Source: Spirochaetaceae bacterium
GTDB lineage: Bacteria > Spirochaetota > Spirochaetia > Treponematales > Treponemataceae
Assembly: GCA_017416145.1 (NCBI GenBank)
Contig: JAFQDD010000006.1
Coordinates: forward strand, 1 to 64,000
DNA: 64,000 bases
Reading direction: 5' to 3'
Shown here: piece by piece, positions 10,033-18,812 of the stretch
Numbering within the stretch: the first letter of the stretch is position 1
Layout of the letters: every line of letters starts with the position of its first letter
The notes under the pieces: model-generated
The model's database searches: none
Told to the model about the DNA's origin: nothing
What the model saw: only the letters and a program-made list of their open reading frames with translations
Position numbers and translations under genes: made by a program

Positions 10033-13000
10033 TTAAAAGGTAAACTTCCAGGACAAACTTATAGAAGTGTATGGAACCCATAAGTTTTGTGCTGATGTAA
10101 TATCTGGTGCAATACTCCACCGAATATTTACAAATGGAGTTGGTAGTTCAAGACCCAATTCCGGTTGAAGAACAAGTTTTCCCTCATCCAACTTTTCTGG
10201 ATCCTGCTTGTATATCAAACTGAACATCGCATCCATATAAATAGTATTACCAATGTATTTACCAATATAAACAGTTGTATTATCAAAAAAGTTACCAGCA
10301 TTCAAAACTTTTGTCTGTTCTTCTCCAGATTCTGGAGTTTCTTCATTTGGATTGTCTGATGAAGAAAAGAACGCTTGTTTAAATGCCTGTTGAAAAAACT
10401 GTGTTCTAAATGAAAATATATCAAAATTGAGTAAATCACGCAATCGGTTTTCGATTTGTCTAAACACACTATTTTGAATTAAATAGTCAATTCCAGAAAC
10501 AGCAAGTTGGCCTACAGCTTGACCAACAGAAGTAACAGTATCACCAAGGAAAGCTTGACCCAATAAAGTACGAATTTCCTCGTCAGAGCGAAGTGGATTT
10601 GATGTCAAAATTGGATTAAAATTGCTTAATTTTTGGGAATCAGCTTCCAAAATAATTTTGATAACATCTCCATATTCATCTCGTTCTGGAATTTCAGCTC
10701 TAAAAGTTATAGTTGGATCAAAATTTCCAGCAGATTCATCAAAAACGATACGACCTTCTTTTAGATAAAAGTTACGACTTAAATATAATATTTCGCCGCC
10801 TTTTACGCTTAAATCCCCAGTGATAGAAAATCCAGAATCATCAAGAACTAAATGAAGAGGTTTATTTGCAGAAACAAGCCCACGAATAATCGGATTTTCT
10901 TGATTTGGATAAAATAATTTGGATTTTGGAGCAATATTTACAGTTAAATCCATTTTTACTGTAAAATCACTCTTTTTCTCCTCTTTAGAATCTGATTCAT
11001 CATCACTTCCACCAAGAGAAAGATAAGCAATTGTATCCTGAGTATCCACATTTCCCGTAATTGAAAAACTGTTAGTTGTAAGAAACATCTCCAAATCACA
11101 CGCAGCATTTGCTTTTATATCCAAAAATGGAACGATACAAGCTGCTGGAACCAAAGTTTTGTTCAAAGTTTTTACATGGATAAACAATTCTTCAAAAGCC
11201 CAACGATCAAACAAAACTTCCAAATCCAAACCAACTTGAGATTTTCCGTGAGTAAAAAGTGCATCATCAATTACAAATGAATTATCCCTTGCTTGGATGT
11301 TTACAGTTTTTCCAGTTAAATCCACTGCAACATAATCAGGAACTGCAATCACAAAATCATTTACAACAAAATCACCTGTAAACTCTGGATCTGAAAGCAA
11401 ACCACCAAGATGAAAATCACCTTCAAGTAAACCAGATTTCATTGTGAACTGACTTAAGGCAATAATCGGACCAATATTTTTAATATCAGCCTTTATATTA
11501 TCAAGATAAATATCAAACTGATTGTTTTTTATACTTCCTTGAGCAGTTAGCAAAACAGGAAATTCTCCTGTAATAGAAGCGTAAAGTTCACCAGAATTTC
11601 TAAAATATCCAACTATAGATTCCTTTGTTCCACCTGTAAAATCATATCCTGCTGGAGTTTTAAAAACTCTTAAATGATAATTTTCAATAGTTTTTGTTGC
11701 TGTGGATTCTAATTTTTTTAGATTTAAATCGGCCATAAAACTAGACAATTTTCCAGGAGTAAAAGGTGTAAAAGTTAGTTCAAAAGGTGTTTTTGCAGAA
11801 ATAAATCTTGAAGTAAAATCAAAATCTCCCAAAAGTTTTCCAGAAAAATCCTTTAATCCAAAATCAAAGTTAATATGTGAAACTTTTATACCCCCAAAAT
11901 CCATATTCATATCTGAGGAATAAATTGTTTTGTCTTCAAGAACCACAGTTCCATGTAGATTCATATAATTTTTTCCAAGTTTTACAGCAGCATCTAAAAT
12001 ATCAGCAGTAACAAACAAGTTGTTTATTGGACCTAAAAGCGAAACATTCAAAGAAAGAGAATTATCTTCTTGAGAATCTAAAATGTGTCCAGCTAAAAGA
12101 TTTTCGATTCCAATTTGACCAGTTAAATAAAAATTTTCGGCAAAAGCACTTGACGAAAAACTTTCCAAAAATGGATTTGAAGCTGAAATATCCACAGAAA
12201 TCTTTTCCTTTGTGGATTCACTAGCAACTTCCAACAAAACAGAAGCCGAATCCAAAATTCCCTTTTGCAAATTCCAGTTTATAGAGCCAATTCCTTCTAG
12301 CACAGAAATAGAATCTCCATAAGCAACAGAATCAATTTGAATTCCAATAGGATCAATTCTTGCAGATAAATCAATAGTTGGAGAATTTTTAAATTTATTA
12401 GATTCTTCTATCAATCGAAGAGAATTTAAGTTTACAATCCAGTTTTCCAAATCTGAAAATCTAAAATCCGCAGCAGTTTCTATCGTAATCAAATAATCAA
12501 AAATATTTATTGGTAAAGATTCAATTTCAAGCAACCCCTGAAGAGCCTCTTTTGAAGAAAAATCCATAGAAAAATTAAATCCATAATCTCCAGAAAGAAC
12601 CAAAGATTCTCCAGCAGCAAAAGCCCCGTACAAACTATATGGCAAAGAATTAAGCGTAAAATTTGAAGAAAAGAAAACCTCTTTGTATTTGTTATCAGCA
12701 TCAGCACTAATGGTAGAAGTAAATTCTTGACCAAAGGCTGTAATATCAAGACGAGAAACTTGAACTGTTGTTTCGTTTCCGTCAAGAGAGAGCAAAAGCA
12801 TTTCATCATCTTTTTGCGTGTTAGCAACAACGGCATAAGGCAAATTGTAAGAAACTGTTGAAAAATCCGTCGAAGCATACAAATCCAAGGTCATAATATA
12901 TGGAGATAAAAATCCCTTAGACAGATTTTCAAGGCTTTCTGGATTTTTCATAAAATTGGAAGCGTATTTTAATATTCCACTTAAAAATACACTTTCTAAA

Positions 13001-14529
13001 GAAACACTAGTTTGTAAAAAAGTTTTTTCTTCAAACAACACACTACCAGAAGCCGCAATTTTTCCAGGATTTTCACTTTCAAAATGAGAATAATCATAAG
13101 CTTCAAAAGCAAAGTCCAAAGAGCCTTTTTGTGGAATACAAGTTAATTGCAAAGCTGTTAAGAAATCTTCTCCAGCAATTAGCTGCGGAATAAAGCAAAT
13201 AAATCCTTTAGAAAGTCTATCCACATAAATTTCAGCAGACAAATCTTTTCCTGAAGGCAAAGCAACTCTATTTATGAAAATTTCACCTTGGGGAGAAAGA
13301 TTTTTGATATCAAAAGAACCTGTGAAATCAAAATCAAACATAGGAGACGTACAAACTAGATTATTCACAGAAACCTTTGCTAAAGTTCCAAAAACATTGT
13401 AAGAAGCGTCAATTCCCCCAGCAAATAATTTATCAGAAACGTGAAGTGTCCCATTCGCAAAATAAGTTAAATCTTTTGAATCAAGACCATAACTAACTTT
13501 ATAAGAACCTGATAAATAACTTCCCAAAGCCTTGTTTACTGGAGATTTTTTGTCTTTTAGGGTTATAAAATCAAAAGGGTCAAATCTTTTTGCATTTAAA
13601 GCCACTTCTAGATTATGAATCTTTGTATCAAATCCACAAAAAATACTAAAAGGCACTCCAGCACTAAAAACCTTGCAAGAAAAAACATCATCAGAAAAAT
13701 CCGCAGCAAAATCTAACCCGTTTAAGCTAAACTTGTCTCCATTGGCAGAAGTAAGTTGAAATCGAGCGATACTACCTTCCAAATCTTCACTAACAACAGC
13801 TTGAAGCCGAAGACCACTAGAAATTTCCAAAGGAGAATCCAAAGTTTTTATCGGTAAGGATAAATTTACATTTCCGTTAAAATCAATACCAGTAGCAACA
13901 TTATCTCCATTTTTTTGGAGCAACTTAATATTTGGCAATTTTAATGTTGCAACAATATCCTTGTGAGAAAATTGAAATTCTGTATTTTTCAAGGTAATTT
14001 TACAAGGAATACTAAACTTAAAAGGCTTTTTTTCATTTTTTATCACTTCTTTTTGATTTTGTTCATTAGACAAATCTTTAGAAGAATCAGACAAAGATAA
14101 AATTCTTTCCAAAACAGAAGCATTACTTTCAGAATTCCAAGTAATTTTTGTCTTGTTTACAGTAATGGAAGTTAGAAAATCCTGAATAAAAGACAAGTCC
14201 AAAAGTCGAGCATCCTCTGATTTTAGGAAAAGAGCTTTTAACTTGTATCTTACAACCACAGAATCTACAGAAATAATCGGCTGATTTGTTGTTCCGTCTA
14301 AAATCTGAATATCAGAAATCTTTAATCGAGTTAAAATGTTTGGGGATATAGAATTGATACTAAGTTTTAGGTTAAATTTTTCATCAAGTAGAGTTAAATA
14401 TTTATCTTTTATTTGATTTAAAGTTGAATTTAGGGCATTATAAATAGGGCGTAACAAAAACAAGGCTGTTACCAACATGAGAACGATAAAAAAACTGCCT
14501 AAACCAAACTTAAAAACTTTAGATTTCAT
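10033..14529 (-). CDS. tamB: TamB/DUF490 family translocation and assembly module protein
   Basis: 1498 aa, the largest gene here. One N-terminal transmembrane segment (about residues 7-29) is followed by more than 1,000 residues of beta-rich repeats with alternating hydrophobic pattern, the AsmA/TamB-like groove. The last ~350 residues are the conserved DUF490 domain (GDLSVKGGEILYLSRNFYLK, FDPTITFRAE, SNPLRSDEEIRTLLGQAF). The chain ends in SLSWKFTF with a terminal Phe. TamB-class proteins bridge the inner and outer membranes and act in lipid transport or OMP assembly. It is first in the block with bamA-skp-mutS; TP0325 is the expected T. pallidum counterpart. Confidence 0.92.
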   Translation of the reverse strand: MKSKVFKFGLGSFFIVLMLVTALFLLRPIYNALNSTLNQIKDKYLTLLDEKFNLKLSINSISPNILTRLKISDIQILDGTTNQPIISVDSVVVRYKLKALFLKSEDARLLDLSFIQDFLTSITVNKTKITWNSESNASVLERILSLSDSSKDLSNEQNQKEVIKNEKKPFKFSIPCKITLKNTEFQFSHKDIVATLKLPNIKLLQKNGDNVATGIDFNGNVNLSLPIKTLDSPLEISSGLRLQAVVSEDLEGSIARFQLTSANGDKFSLNGLDFAADFSDDVFSCKVFSAGVPFSIFCGFDTKIHNLEVALNAKRFDPFDFITLKDKKSPVNKALGSYLSGSYKVSYGLDSKDLTYFANGTLHVSDKLFAGGIDASYNVFGTLAKVSVNNLVCTSPMFDFDFTGSFDIKNLSPQGEIFINRVALPSGKDLSAEIYVDRLSKGFICFIPQLIAGEDFLTALQLTCIPQKGSLDFAFEAYDYSHFESENPGKIAASGSVLFEEKTFLQTSVSLESVFLSGILKYASNFMKNPESLENLSKGFLSPYIMTLDLYASTDFSTVSYNLPYAVVANTQKDDEMLLLSLDGNETTVQVSRLDITAFGQEFTSTISADADNKYKEVFFSSNFTLNSLPYSLYGAFAAGESLVLSGDYGFNFSMDFSSKEALQGLLEIESLPINIFDYLITIETAADFRFSDLENWIVNLNSLRLIEESNKFKNSPTIDLSARIDPIGIQIDSVAYGDSISVLEGIGSINWNLQKGILDSASVLLEVASESTKEKISVDISASNPFLESFSSSAFAENFYLTGQIGIENLLAGHILDSQEDNSLSLNVSLLGPINNLFVTADILDAAVKLGKNYMNLHGTVVLEDKTIYSSDMNMDFGGIKVSHINFDFGLKDFSGKLLGDFDFTSRFISAKTPFELTFTPFTPGKLSSFMADLNLKKLESTATKTIENYHLRVFKTPAGYDFTGGTKESIVGYFRNSGELYASITGEFPVLLTAQGSIKNNQFDIYLDNIKADIKNIGPIIALSQFTMKSGLLEGDFHLGGLLSDPEFTGDFVVNDFVIAVPDYVAVDLTGKTVNIQARDNSFVIDDALFTHGKSQVGLDLEVLFDRWAFEELFIHVKTLNKTLVPAACIVPFLDIKANAACDLEMFLTTNSFSITGNVDTQDTIAYLSLGGSDDESDSKEEKKSDFTVKMDLTVNIAPKSKLFYPNQENPIIRGLVSANKPLHLVLDDSGFSITGDLSVKGGEILYLSRNFYLKEGRIVFDESAGNFDPTITFRAEIPERDEYGDVIKIILEADSQKLSNFNPILTSNPLRSDEEIRTLLGQAFLGDTVTSVGQAVGQLAVSGIDYLIQNSVFRQIENRLRDLLNFDIFSFRTQFFQQAFKQAFFSSSDNPNEETPESGEEQTKVLNAGNFFDNTTVYIGKYIGNTIYMDAMFSLIYKQDPEKLDEGKLVLQPELGLELPTPFVNIRWSIAPDITSAQNLWVPYTSISLSWKFTF

Positions 14530-14589
14530 GAATATCTTTAGACTATAAATATATCAAATCTTTTGTTTTAAGGAAACAAGGAAACCACT

Positions 14590-15201
14590 ATGATATTAAA
14601 AAACTTTGTTGTATTTGAAGGAATCGATGGAGCTGGAACTTCCACCCAACTAAAGATTTTAAAGGATAAACTACAAAATAAAAATGTTTTTTTTACTGTA
14701 GAACCAACAGAATTACCAACTGGTAAATTTTTGCGTACAATTCTCTCTGGAAGCGTAAAAGTTGCCCCAACCACAGCTGCCTTTTTGTTTGCTTCGGACA
14801 GAAACGAGCACCTTTACGGAAAAGATGGAATCTTAGAACAAACTCAAAAAGGCAATATTTGTATTTGCGATAGATACATTTTTTCCAGCCTAGCTTATCA
14901 ATCAAATGAATGTGGAATGGAACTTCCTAAAAAATTAAACGAAGATTTTCCATTGCCAGAATATTTGTTTTATTTTTCAATTAAGCCAGAACAATCATTA
15001 AAACGAATTACAGGGCGAGGTGTTACAGAAATCTACGAAAAACAAGATTTTTTGGAAAAAACAAAGGCTCAATACGATAGAATTATTGCAGATTTTAAAG
15101 AACATTCTGATATTAAAATTATAGAAATTGATGCCACTTCTCCAATTGAAGAAATTGAAAAAATTATATGGAATGTTGTGGAAAAACTTCCGATAGTTTA
15201 A
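14590..15201 (+). CDS. tmk: Thymidylate kinase
   Basis: 203 aa, normal length. P-loop FEGIDGAGTST at residues 9-19, the DR(Y) motif in CDRYIFSSLAYQ, a TEPTELPTG-like acceptor segment and a short LID region (RITGRGVTEIYEK). It phosphorylates dTMP to dTDP. The ATG has AAGGAA 6 nt upstream. Transcribed divergently from tamB, with only 60 bp between the starts, so both promoters lie in 14530-14589. It is followed almost directly by a small membrane protein gene. Confidence 0.95.
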   Translation: MILKNFVVFEGIDGAGTSTQLKILKDKLQNKNVFFTVEPTELPTGKFLRTILSGSVKVAPTTAAFLFASDRNEHLYGKDGILEQTQKGNICICDRYIFSSLAYQSNECGMELPKKLNEDFPLPEYLFYFSIKPEQSLKRITGRGVTEIYEKQDFLEKTKAQYDRIIADFKEHSDIKIIEIDATSPIEEIEKIIWNVVEKLPIV

Positions 15202-15203
15202 AG

Positions 15204-15830
15204 GTGAAAAAATCAACTTCTCTTTTTAGTGGAATTTTAATATCAATTTTATTTCTCATTTTTACTTGTGGATTTTTGTGTTCTTACGCCATAACTTTTA
15301 AAGAGCAATATTACAATTTATTTCACGTTCACTATCAACAATATCCAGATGATGTAATGGAAAATATTTATTGGTTACAACGAGCCACCGCCGCAGATTT
15401 TTGTAATCCTCGTTACGCTTTGGCAAAAATTACCAACGAAGAAGAATGGGAAAAATACCGCTATCTTTTTATGATGCATATAAATCTAAAACTTGCAGAA
15501 CAACATTTGCGTCTTGGAAAAACTTGGGACAAACAATTTGCCTACTTTTACGATGAGCCTTGGAAAGAAGAATATTTACGAAACTTAGAAACCGCCGAAA
15601 GTTGCTACAGGGAAGGTTTAGTTTATTGGGACGAAGCAAAATCTTGGGCAGAACTTGCAAATATGGGAAAATTTCGCTTTATGTTTTTGACAGATATTCA
15701 GTATTGGGAAGATGAGCGAGAACGTATCTACACAGGAGACCTTGATTACGAAAAAATTATCACTCGAGAGCTAAATCGCCTTCAATCTGTAAAAGACACC
15801 TTCAACGCAATGGACGAAAATACGTATTAG
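15204..15830 (+). CDS. Conserved single-pass membrane protein of unknown function
   Basis: 208 aa from the GTG at 15204, two bases after the tmk stop; the in-frame ATG at 15168 inside tmk would add 12 residues unlike a membrane lead, so I prefer GTG. Residues ~7-30 are one hydrophobic helix with the bulk outside the cytoplasm. The rest is helical and rich in aromatic and charged residues (WLQRATAADFCNPRYALAKI, YDEPWKEEYLRNLETAESCY) and looks TPR-like. No known domain recognised. The last six codons (MDENTY stop) and the following bases are duplicated at the end of the downstream Rpn-type gene. A terminator follows. Confidence 0.7.
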   Translation: MKKSTSLFSGILISILFLIFTCGFLCSYAITFKEQYYNLFHVHYQQYPDDVMENIYWLQRATAADFCNPRYALAKITNEEEWEKYRYLFMMHINLKLAEQHLRLGKTWDKQFAYFYDEPWKEEYLRNLETAESCYREGLVYWDEAKSWAELANMGKFRFMFLTDIQYWEDERERIYTGDLDYEKIITRELNRLQSVKDTFNAMDENTY

Positions 15831-15837
15831 GAGAAAT
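15810..15837 (+). repeat. 28-bp direct repeat, left copy
   Basis: Starts with ATGGACGAAAATAC and ends with TATTAGGAGAAAT. It encodes the C-terminal MDENTY and stop codon of the small membrane protein. It matches 27 of 28 bases of 16821-16848. Confidence 0.85.
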
Positions 15838-15838
15838 T

Positions 15839-15890
15839 ATGGCTGTCTTAGAAGTTTTCTCAGACTTCATAAAAGACAGCCATTTTTGTC
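15839..15890 (+). terminator. Rho-independent terminator after tmk operon
   Basis: 11-bp perfect stem ATGGCTGTCTT / AAGACAGCCAT followed by TTTTTG. Confidence 0.8.
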
Positions 15891-16031
15891 ATTTTTCATT
15901 AAGTTTTGAATTCTTTTTCAAATTTTCAAAAAAAACTCTTTAGTTTTACTAAAATTTTTAAACTTCTTGCTTAATATTATTATAGAGAAACTTTTAAGGT
16001 TTGGGAAAATATTTCCCCTAAGGGAGAGGTT

Positions 16032-16841
16032 ATGAAAAAATTTGATGATTTAACATTTTCAGATCATTATATGTTTGAAAAGGTTTTACAAAACAAAGAG
16101 ATTTGCAAAGAAATTTTAGAACGTTTACTCAAAATCAATATTACGCACATTGAATATCCAGAAATTGAAAAAGAAATTAGTCCTTATTACGAAACAAAAG
16201 GAGTTCGCCTTGATGTTTATGTAAAAGATAAGGACGAAGTTTTTGATATTGAACTTCAAAATTTTATGGATGTAAGTATTCCTCTACGTTCTAGATATTA
16301 TCAGTCAATTTTGGATATGGATAATTTGATAAAAGGCGAATATTACTCTGAATTACCAACTAGTTATATAATTTTTATCTGTAGTTTTGATCCTTTTTAC
16401 AAAGAACTGCCAATGTATACATTCACAACCCACTGTGAGGAAGATAATACCTTGATTTTCGAAGATAAAACTATAAAAAAGGTATTTAACGCCAAGGCAT
16501 ATACAAAAGAAAAAGATGTAGCAATAAAAGCATTTTTAGAGTATATTTGCAATAAGAAACCTGTTGATGATTTTACAGATAAGATTGAATCTGTAGTAAA
16601 AATAATAAAACAACAAGAAGTCAACAGAAAGGAGTATAATACTGTGAATATACACGACCAAGATTCTTTTCTACGTGGCAAAAAAGAAGGTATTTCGCAA
16701 GGTGCAGAACAAGCAAAACTTGAAACTGCAAAAAAATTACTTCAAAATAAAATACCTCTTGAGATAATTCTAGAATCTACAGGTATATCTAACGAAACAT
16801 TACAGTTTCTGGTAAAAGAGATGGACGAAAATACTTATTAG
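16032..16841 (+). CDS. Rpn/PD-(D/E)XK nuclease family transposase-like protein
   Basis: 269 aa. The N-terminus (DLTFSDHYMFEKVLQNKEIC) is typical of the Rpn / PDDEXK_2 family, and the nuclease core is D61 ... E74-x-Q76 (RLDVYV ... FDIELQN). Family members are called recombination-promoting nucleases; they are often multicopy and their C-terminal tails vary. The C-terminal tail GAEQAKLETAKKLLQNKIP...IILESTGIS is the usual tail form, but it ends in MDENTY, identical to the end of the upstream unrelated gene. GGGAGAGG lies 2 nt before the ATG. The gene sits between two 28-bp direct repeats, which suggests a mobile or recombining cassette. Confidence 0.88.
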   Translation: MKKFDDLTFSDHYMFEKVLQNKEICKEILERLLKINITHIEYPEIEKEISPYYETKGVRLDVYVKDKDEVFDIELQNFMDVSIPLRSRYYQSILDMDNLIKGEYYSELPTSYIIFICSFDPFYKELPMYTFTTHCEEDNTLIFEDKTIKKVFNAKAYTKEKDVAIKAFLEYICNKKPVDDFTDKIESVVKIIKQQEVNRKEYNTVNIHDQDSFLRGKKEGISQGAEQAKLETAKKLLQNKIPLEIILESTGISNETLQFLVKEMDENTY

Positions 16842-16848
16842 GAGAAAT
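16821..16848 (+). repeat. 28-bp direct repeat, right copy
   Basis: Repeats 15810-15837 with a single difference (ACT for ACG in the Tyr-preceding codon). It spans the last six codons and stop of the Rpn-type gene plus AGGAGAAAT. Confidence 0.85.
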
Positions 16849-16873
16849 CAGCTTTGAAAAGCTGGGAAACTTT

Positions 16874-16923
16874 ACGAGGGGAGAAAACCCTTTTTTTCGA
16901 TTAAAAGGGTTTTCTCCCCTCGT
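16874..16923. repeat. 21-bp perfect inverted repeat
   Basis: Arms 16874-16894 and 16903-16922/3 (ACGAGGGGAGAAAACCCTTTT and its complement) with an 8-nt loop. The stem is far stronger than the ordinary terminators here and has no T-run after it. It may be part of a repeated element downstream of Rpn genes, or a terminator working on both strands. Confidence 0.8.
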
Positions 16924-17198
16924 GCACCCCTCTTTCCCAAAAGAACGACCAAAGACCTGCCGGTCTCTGGACTCTGGGCAAACGGGGTTGGTTCTGGGGG
17001 GGGGGTTGAGTTTTTCCCTCACGGACTGGGATGATGTCAGGAATGGCTCTACGAGCATTCCGTGTGTATACGGTTACTGAGCGTAGTTAAAGTAATGGTG
17101 TTTGGGATTGTGTGTAAAACTTTTTTGAGTAATTTGTTTGATTCTAAATCATATTTTTTTATTAACTACTTTTACAAAGATTTTTTTAATCATATAAT
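16924..17198. other. GC-rich intergenic block of unknown origin
   Basis: 275 bp with no supported gene. 16924-17090 is clearly richer in G+C than its surroundings, holds a run of ten G at 16996-17005, and a small inverted pair GGAATG / CATTCC near 17040-17062. From about 17100 the sequence returns to the local AT-rich composition and leads into the promoter of the AEC gene. The composition suggests imported or repeat DNA. Confidence 0.5.
17193..17198 (+). promoter_or_regulatory. -10 box TATAAT, 6 nt before ATG 17205
   Basis: TATAAT is followed after 6 nt by ATG at 17205. The nearer ATG at 17199 touches the box, so it cannot be a start if this box is used. This favours a leaderless mRNA beginning at 17205. 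Confidence 0.5.
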
Positions 17199-17204
17199 AT
17201 GACT

Positions 17205-18128
17205 ATGATTACTAGTTTTTTATCAGTTGCACAGCAAGTTTTAATACTTTTTATTTTATTGACAATTGGCTTTATTTGCACAAAGGCAAAGTTTTTTACA
17301 GAAGACTGCATTTCTGGAATTGCGAAGTTTTTGCTTTACACCGTAACTCCTTGTGTTATCGTAAATTCTTTTAATCGAGAATACGATCCAACTATGCTAA
17401 CTGGTCTTGGGATTTCATTTTTGGCAGCTCTTGGAATCCACATTTTTTGTATAATCATAACTCATCTTTTTATGAAAGACTCTGAAGAATCAAGACAAAT
17501 AGTTCTTCGTTTTGGCACTGTTTTTTCTAACTGCGGATATATGGCACTTCCTCTACAACAAGCTATTTTGGGAAGTGAGGGGGTTTTCTACGGGGCTGCT
17601 TTTATTGCGGTTTTTAATCTCGTAAACTGGACATACGGACTTTTCTTAATGGGCGGGAAAGAAACCAAAATCACTGCAAAAAAGGTTTTTATAAATCCTG
17701 GCGTAATTGGCATTTGCATTGGACTTTTGTTGTTCCTAACTCCACTAGAATTACCCACTTTGATATTAACCCCAGTACAAAGTTTGGCAGCCCTAAACAC
17801 TCCTCTTCCAATGTTGATAATTGGCTACTACATGGCAAAAATCACTTCATTTTCCGTACTAAAAGACAAAAAACTCGTTTTATCAATTTTTTTGCGATTA
17901 GTTTTTCTTCCCCTTTGTGTTTTTGGCATTCTTTACGCCTGTGGGCTTCGAGGCACACTTTTTACTTCCATGGTGATAGCAGCCAGTGCTCCAACTGCCG
18001 CAAATACTGTAGTTTTTTCCGCCATGTTCAAAAGAGATTCAAGCCTAGCTGTGGCACAAGTGGCAATTTCTACCCTATTTTCCATTTTAACAATGCCACT
18101 AATTGTAAGCCTTACAATGATTATATAA
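17205..18128 (+). CDS. AEC family transporter (auxin efflux carrier/malonate-malate permease type)
   Basis: 307 aa with about ten hydrophobic segments and a gap between two five-helix halves, as in AEC/BASS-fold carriers. Family features: NSFNREYDP in the first half, FGTVFSNCGYMALPL and GVFYGAAFIAVFNL in the middle, and ASAPTAANTVVFS near the end. Substrate unknown; family members export or exchange organic anions. The start at 17205 is chosen because a TATAAT box precedes it by 6 nt; the alternative ATG at 17199 would add two residues. Thirteen bases separate it from the prepilin-peptidase-like gene. Confidence 0.88.
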   Translation: MITSFLSVAQQVLILFILLTIGFICTKAKFFTEDCISGIAKFLLYTVTPCVIVNSFNREYDPTMLTGLGISFLAALGIHIFCIIITHLFMKDSEESRQIVLRFGTVFSNCGYMALPLQQAILGSEGVFYGAAFIAVFNLVNWTYGLFLMGGKETKITAKKVFINPGVIGICIGLLLFLTPLELPTLILTPVQSLAALNTPLPMLIIGYYMAKITSFSVLKDKKLVLSIFLRLVFLPLCVFGILYACGLRGTLFTSMVIAASAPTAANTVVFSAMFKRDSSLAVAQVAISTLFSILTMPLIVSLTMII

Positions 18129-18141
18129 TTTTGGTGATAAA

Positions 18142-18627
18142 ATGATTGTAGTGCAAAACATTTTTCTATCCCTAATGATTTTATCCTCAGTTTACTTTTC
18201 CTATCTCGATATTAAAACGCAAAAAATTCCAAGACTTTATTCATACATTTTTATAGGCTTTTCTCTTTTAGGGGGAATTTTTGTTACAAGTTCCCCTCTT
18301 TCTACAATTATTGCAGGATTTTTAGGCTTCGGACTTTTCTTTCTTGTACGAAAAATCACCAAAAACAAACTGGGCTTAGCAGATTGCTTTTTTTCCAGTG
18401 GAATCGGCTTTTTTTTCGGGTTTCGAATCTGGATTGCTATTTCCTTTCTTGCATGTGGAACAGCACTAATCAAATTTATACAATTCTTCATCGCAAAACA
18501 AATCCTAAAAGACACAAACCGCTGCAACGATTACGCAGAAAACCTAAAACCTTTCATCCCCTTCATTCCCTGCATGGCACTTTGGACAATAATCATTTCA
18601 TTCCATGCCTTAGTTTTGGAGTTGTAG
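18142..18627 (+). CDS. A24 (prepilin leader peptidase-like) membrane protein
   Basis: 161 aa, five or six transmembrane helices. The two catalytic Asp of the GxGD-type aspartic peptidases are at D23 (SYLDIKTQKIP) and D81 (LGLADCF; the usual GxGD is here GLAD). It lacks the N-terminal cytoplasmic domain of full PilD, as do TadV/CpaA-type proteins. No pilin or secretion gene lies nearby, so its substrate is unknown. Probably cotranscribed with the AEC transporter. Confidence 0.75.
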   Translation: MIVVQNIFLSLMILSSVYFSYLDIKTQKIPRLYSYIFIGFSLLGGIFVTSSPLSTIIAGFLGFGLFFLVRKITKNKLGLADCFFSSGIGFFFGFRIWIAISFLACGTALIKFIQFFIAKQILKDTNRCNDYAENLKPFIPFIPCMALWTIIISFHALVLEL

Positions 18628-18686
18628 TTTTTTCGGTAATATGGTTGATGTAAGAAAAACTTTGGGATTTTCAATAATATCAAATT

Positions 18687-18790
18687 CTAAAGAGAATATA
18701 CTTTCAAATCACCTAATTCTTTTGCAAGTTGTTCAACAGTTTCTAGAGAAAGCCCTGTTCCCTGTGCAAATGGGAGAATTTTGAAAAAAA
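18687..18790 (-). pseudogene. Fragment of an Rpn-family C-terminal tail
   Basis: The minus strand reads ...LPFAQGTGLSLETVEQLAKE... and stops at 18687-18689. The G(T)GLSLETVE pattern is the common C-terminal end of Rpn-type nucleases, but the nuclease domain is absent and no start codon is in place. Best read as a remnant of a second copy of that family. Judged by motif only. Confidence 0.5.
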
Positions 18791-18812
18791 AAGTGCTTTT
18801 TAAAAATTATTT

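Noticed and set aside
16397-17058. Minus-strand open frames over the nuclease gene and the GC-rich block
   Set aside because: No start signal or family match; one is antisense to the nuclease gene and the other reads through the hairpin.
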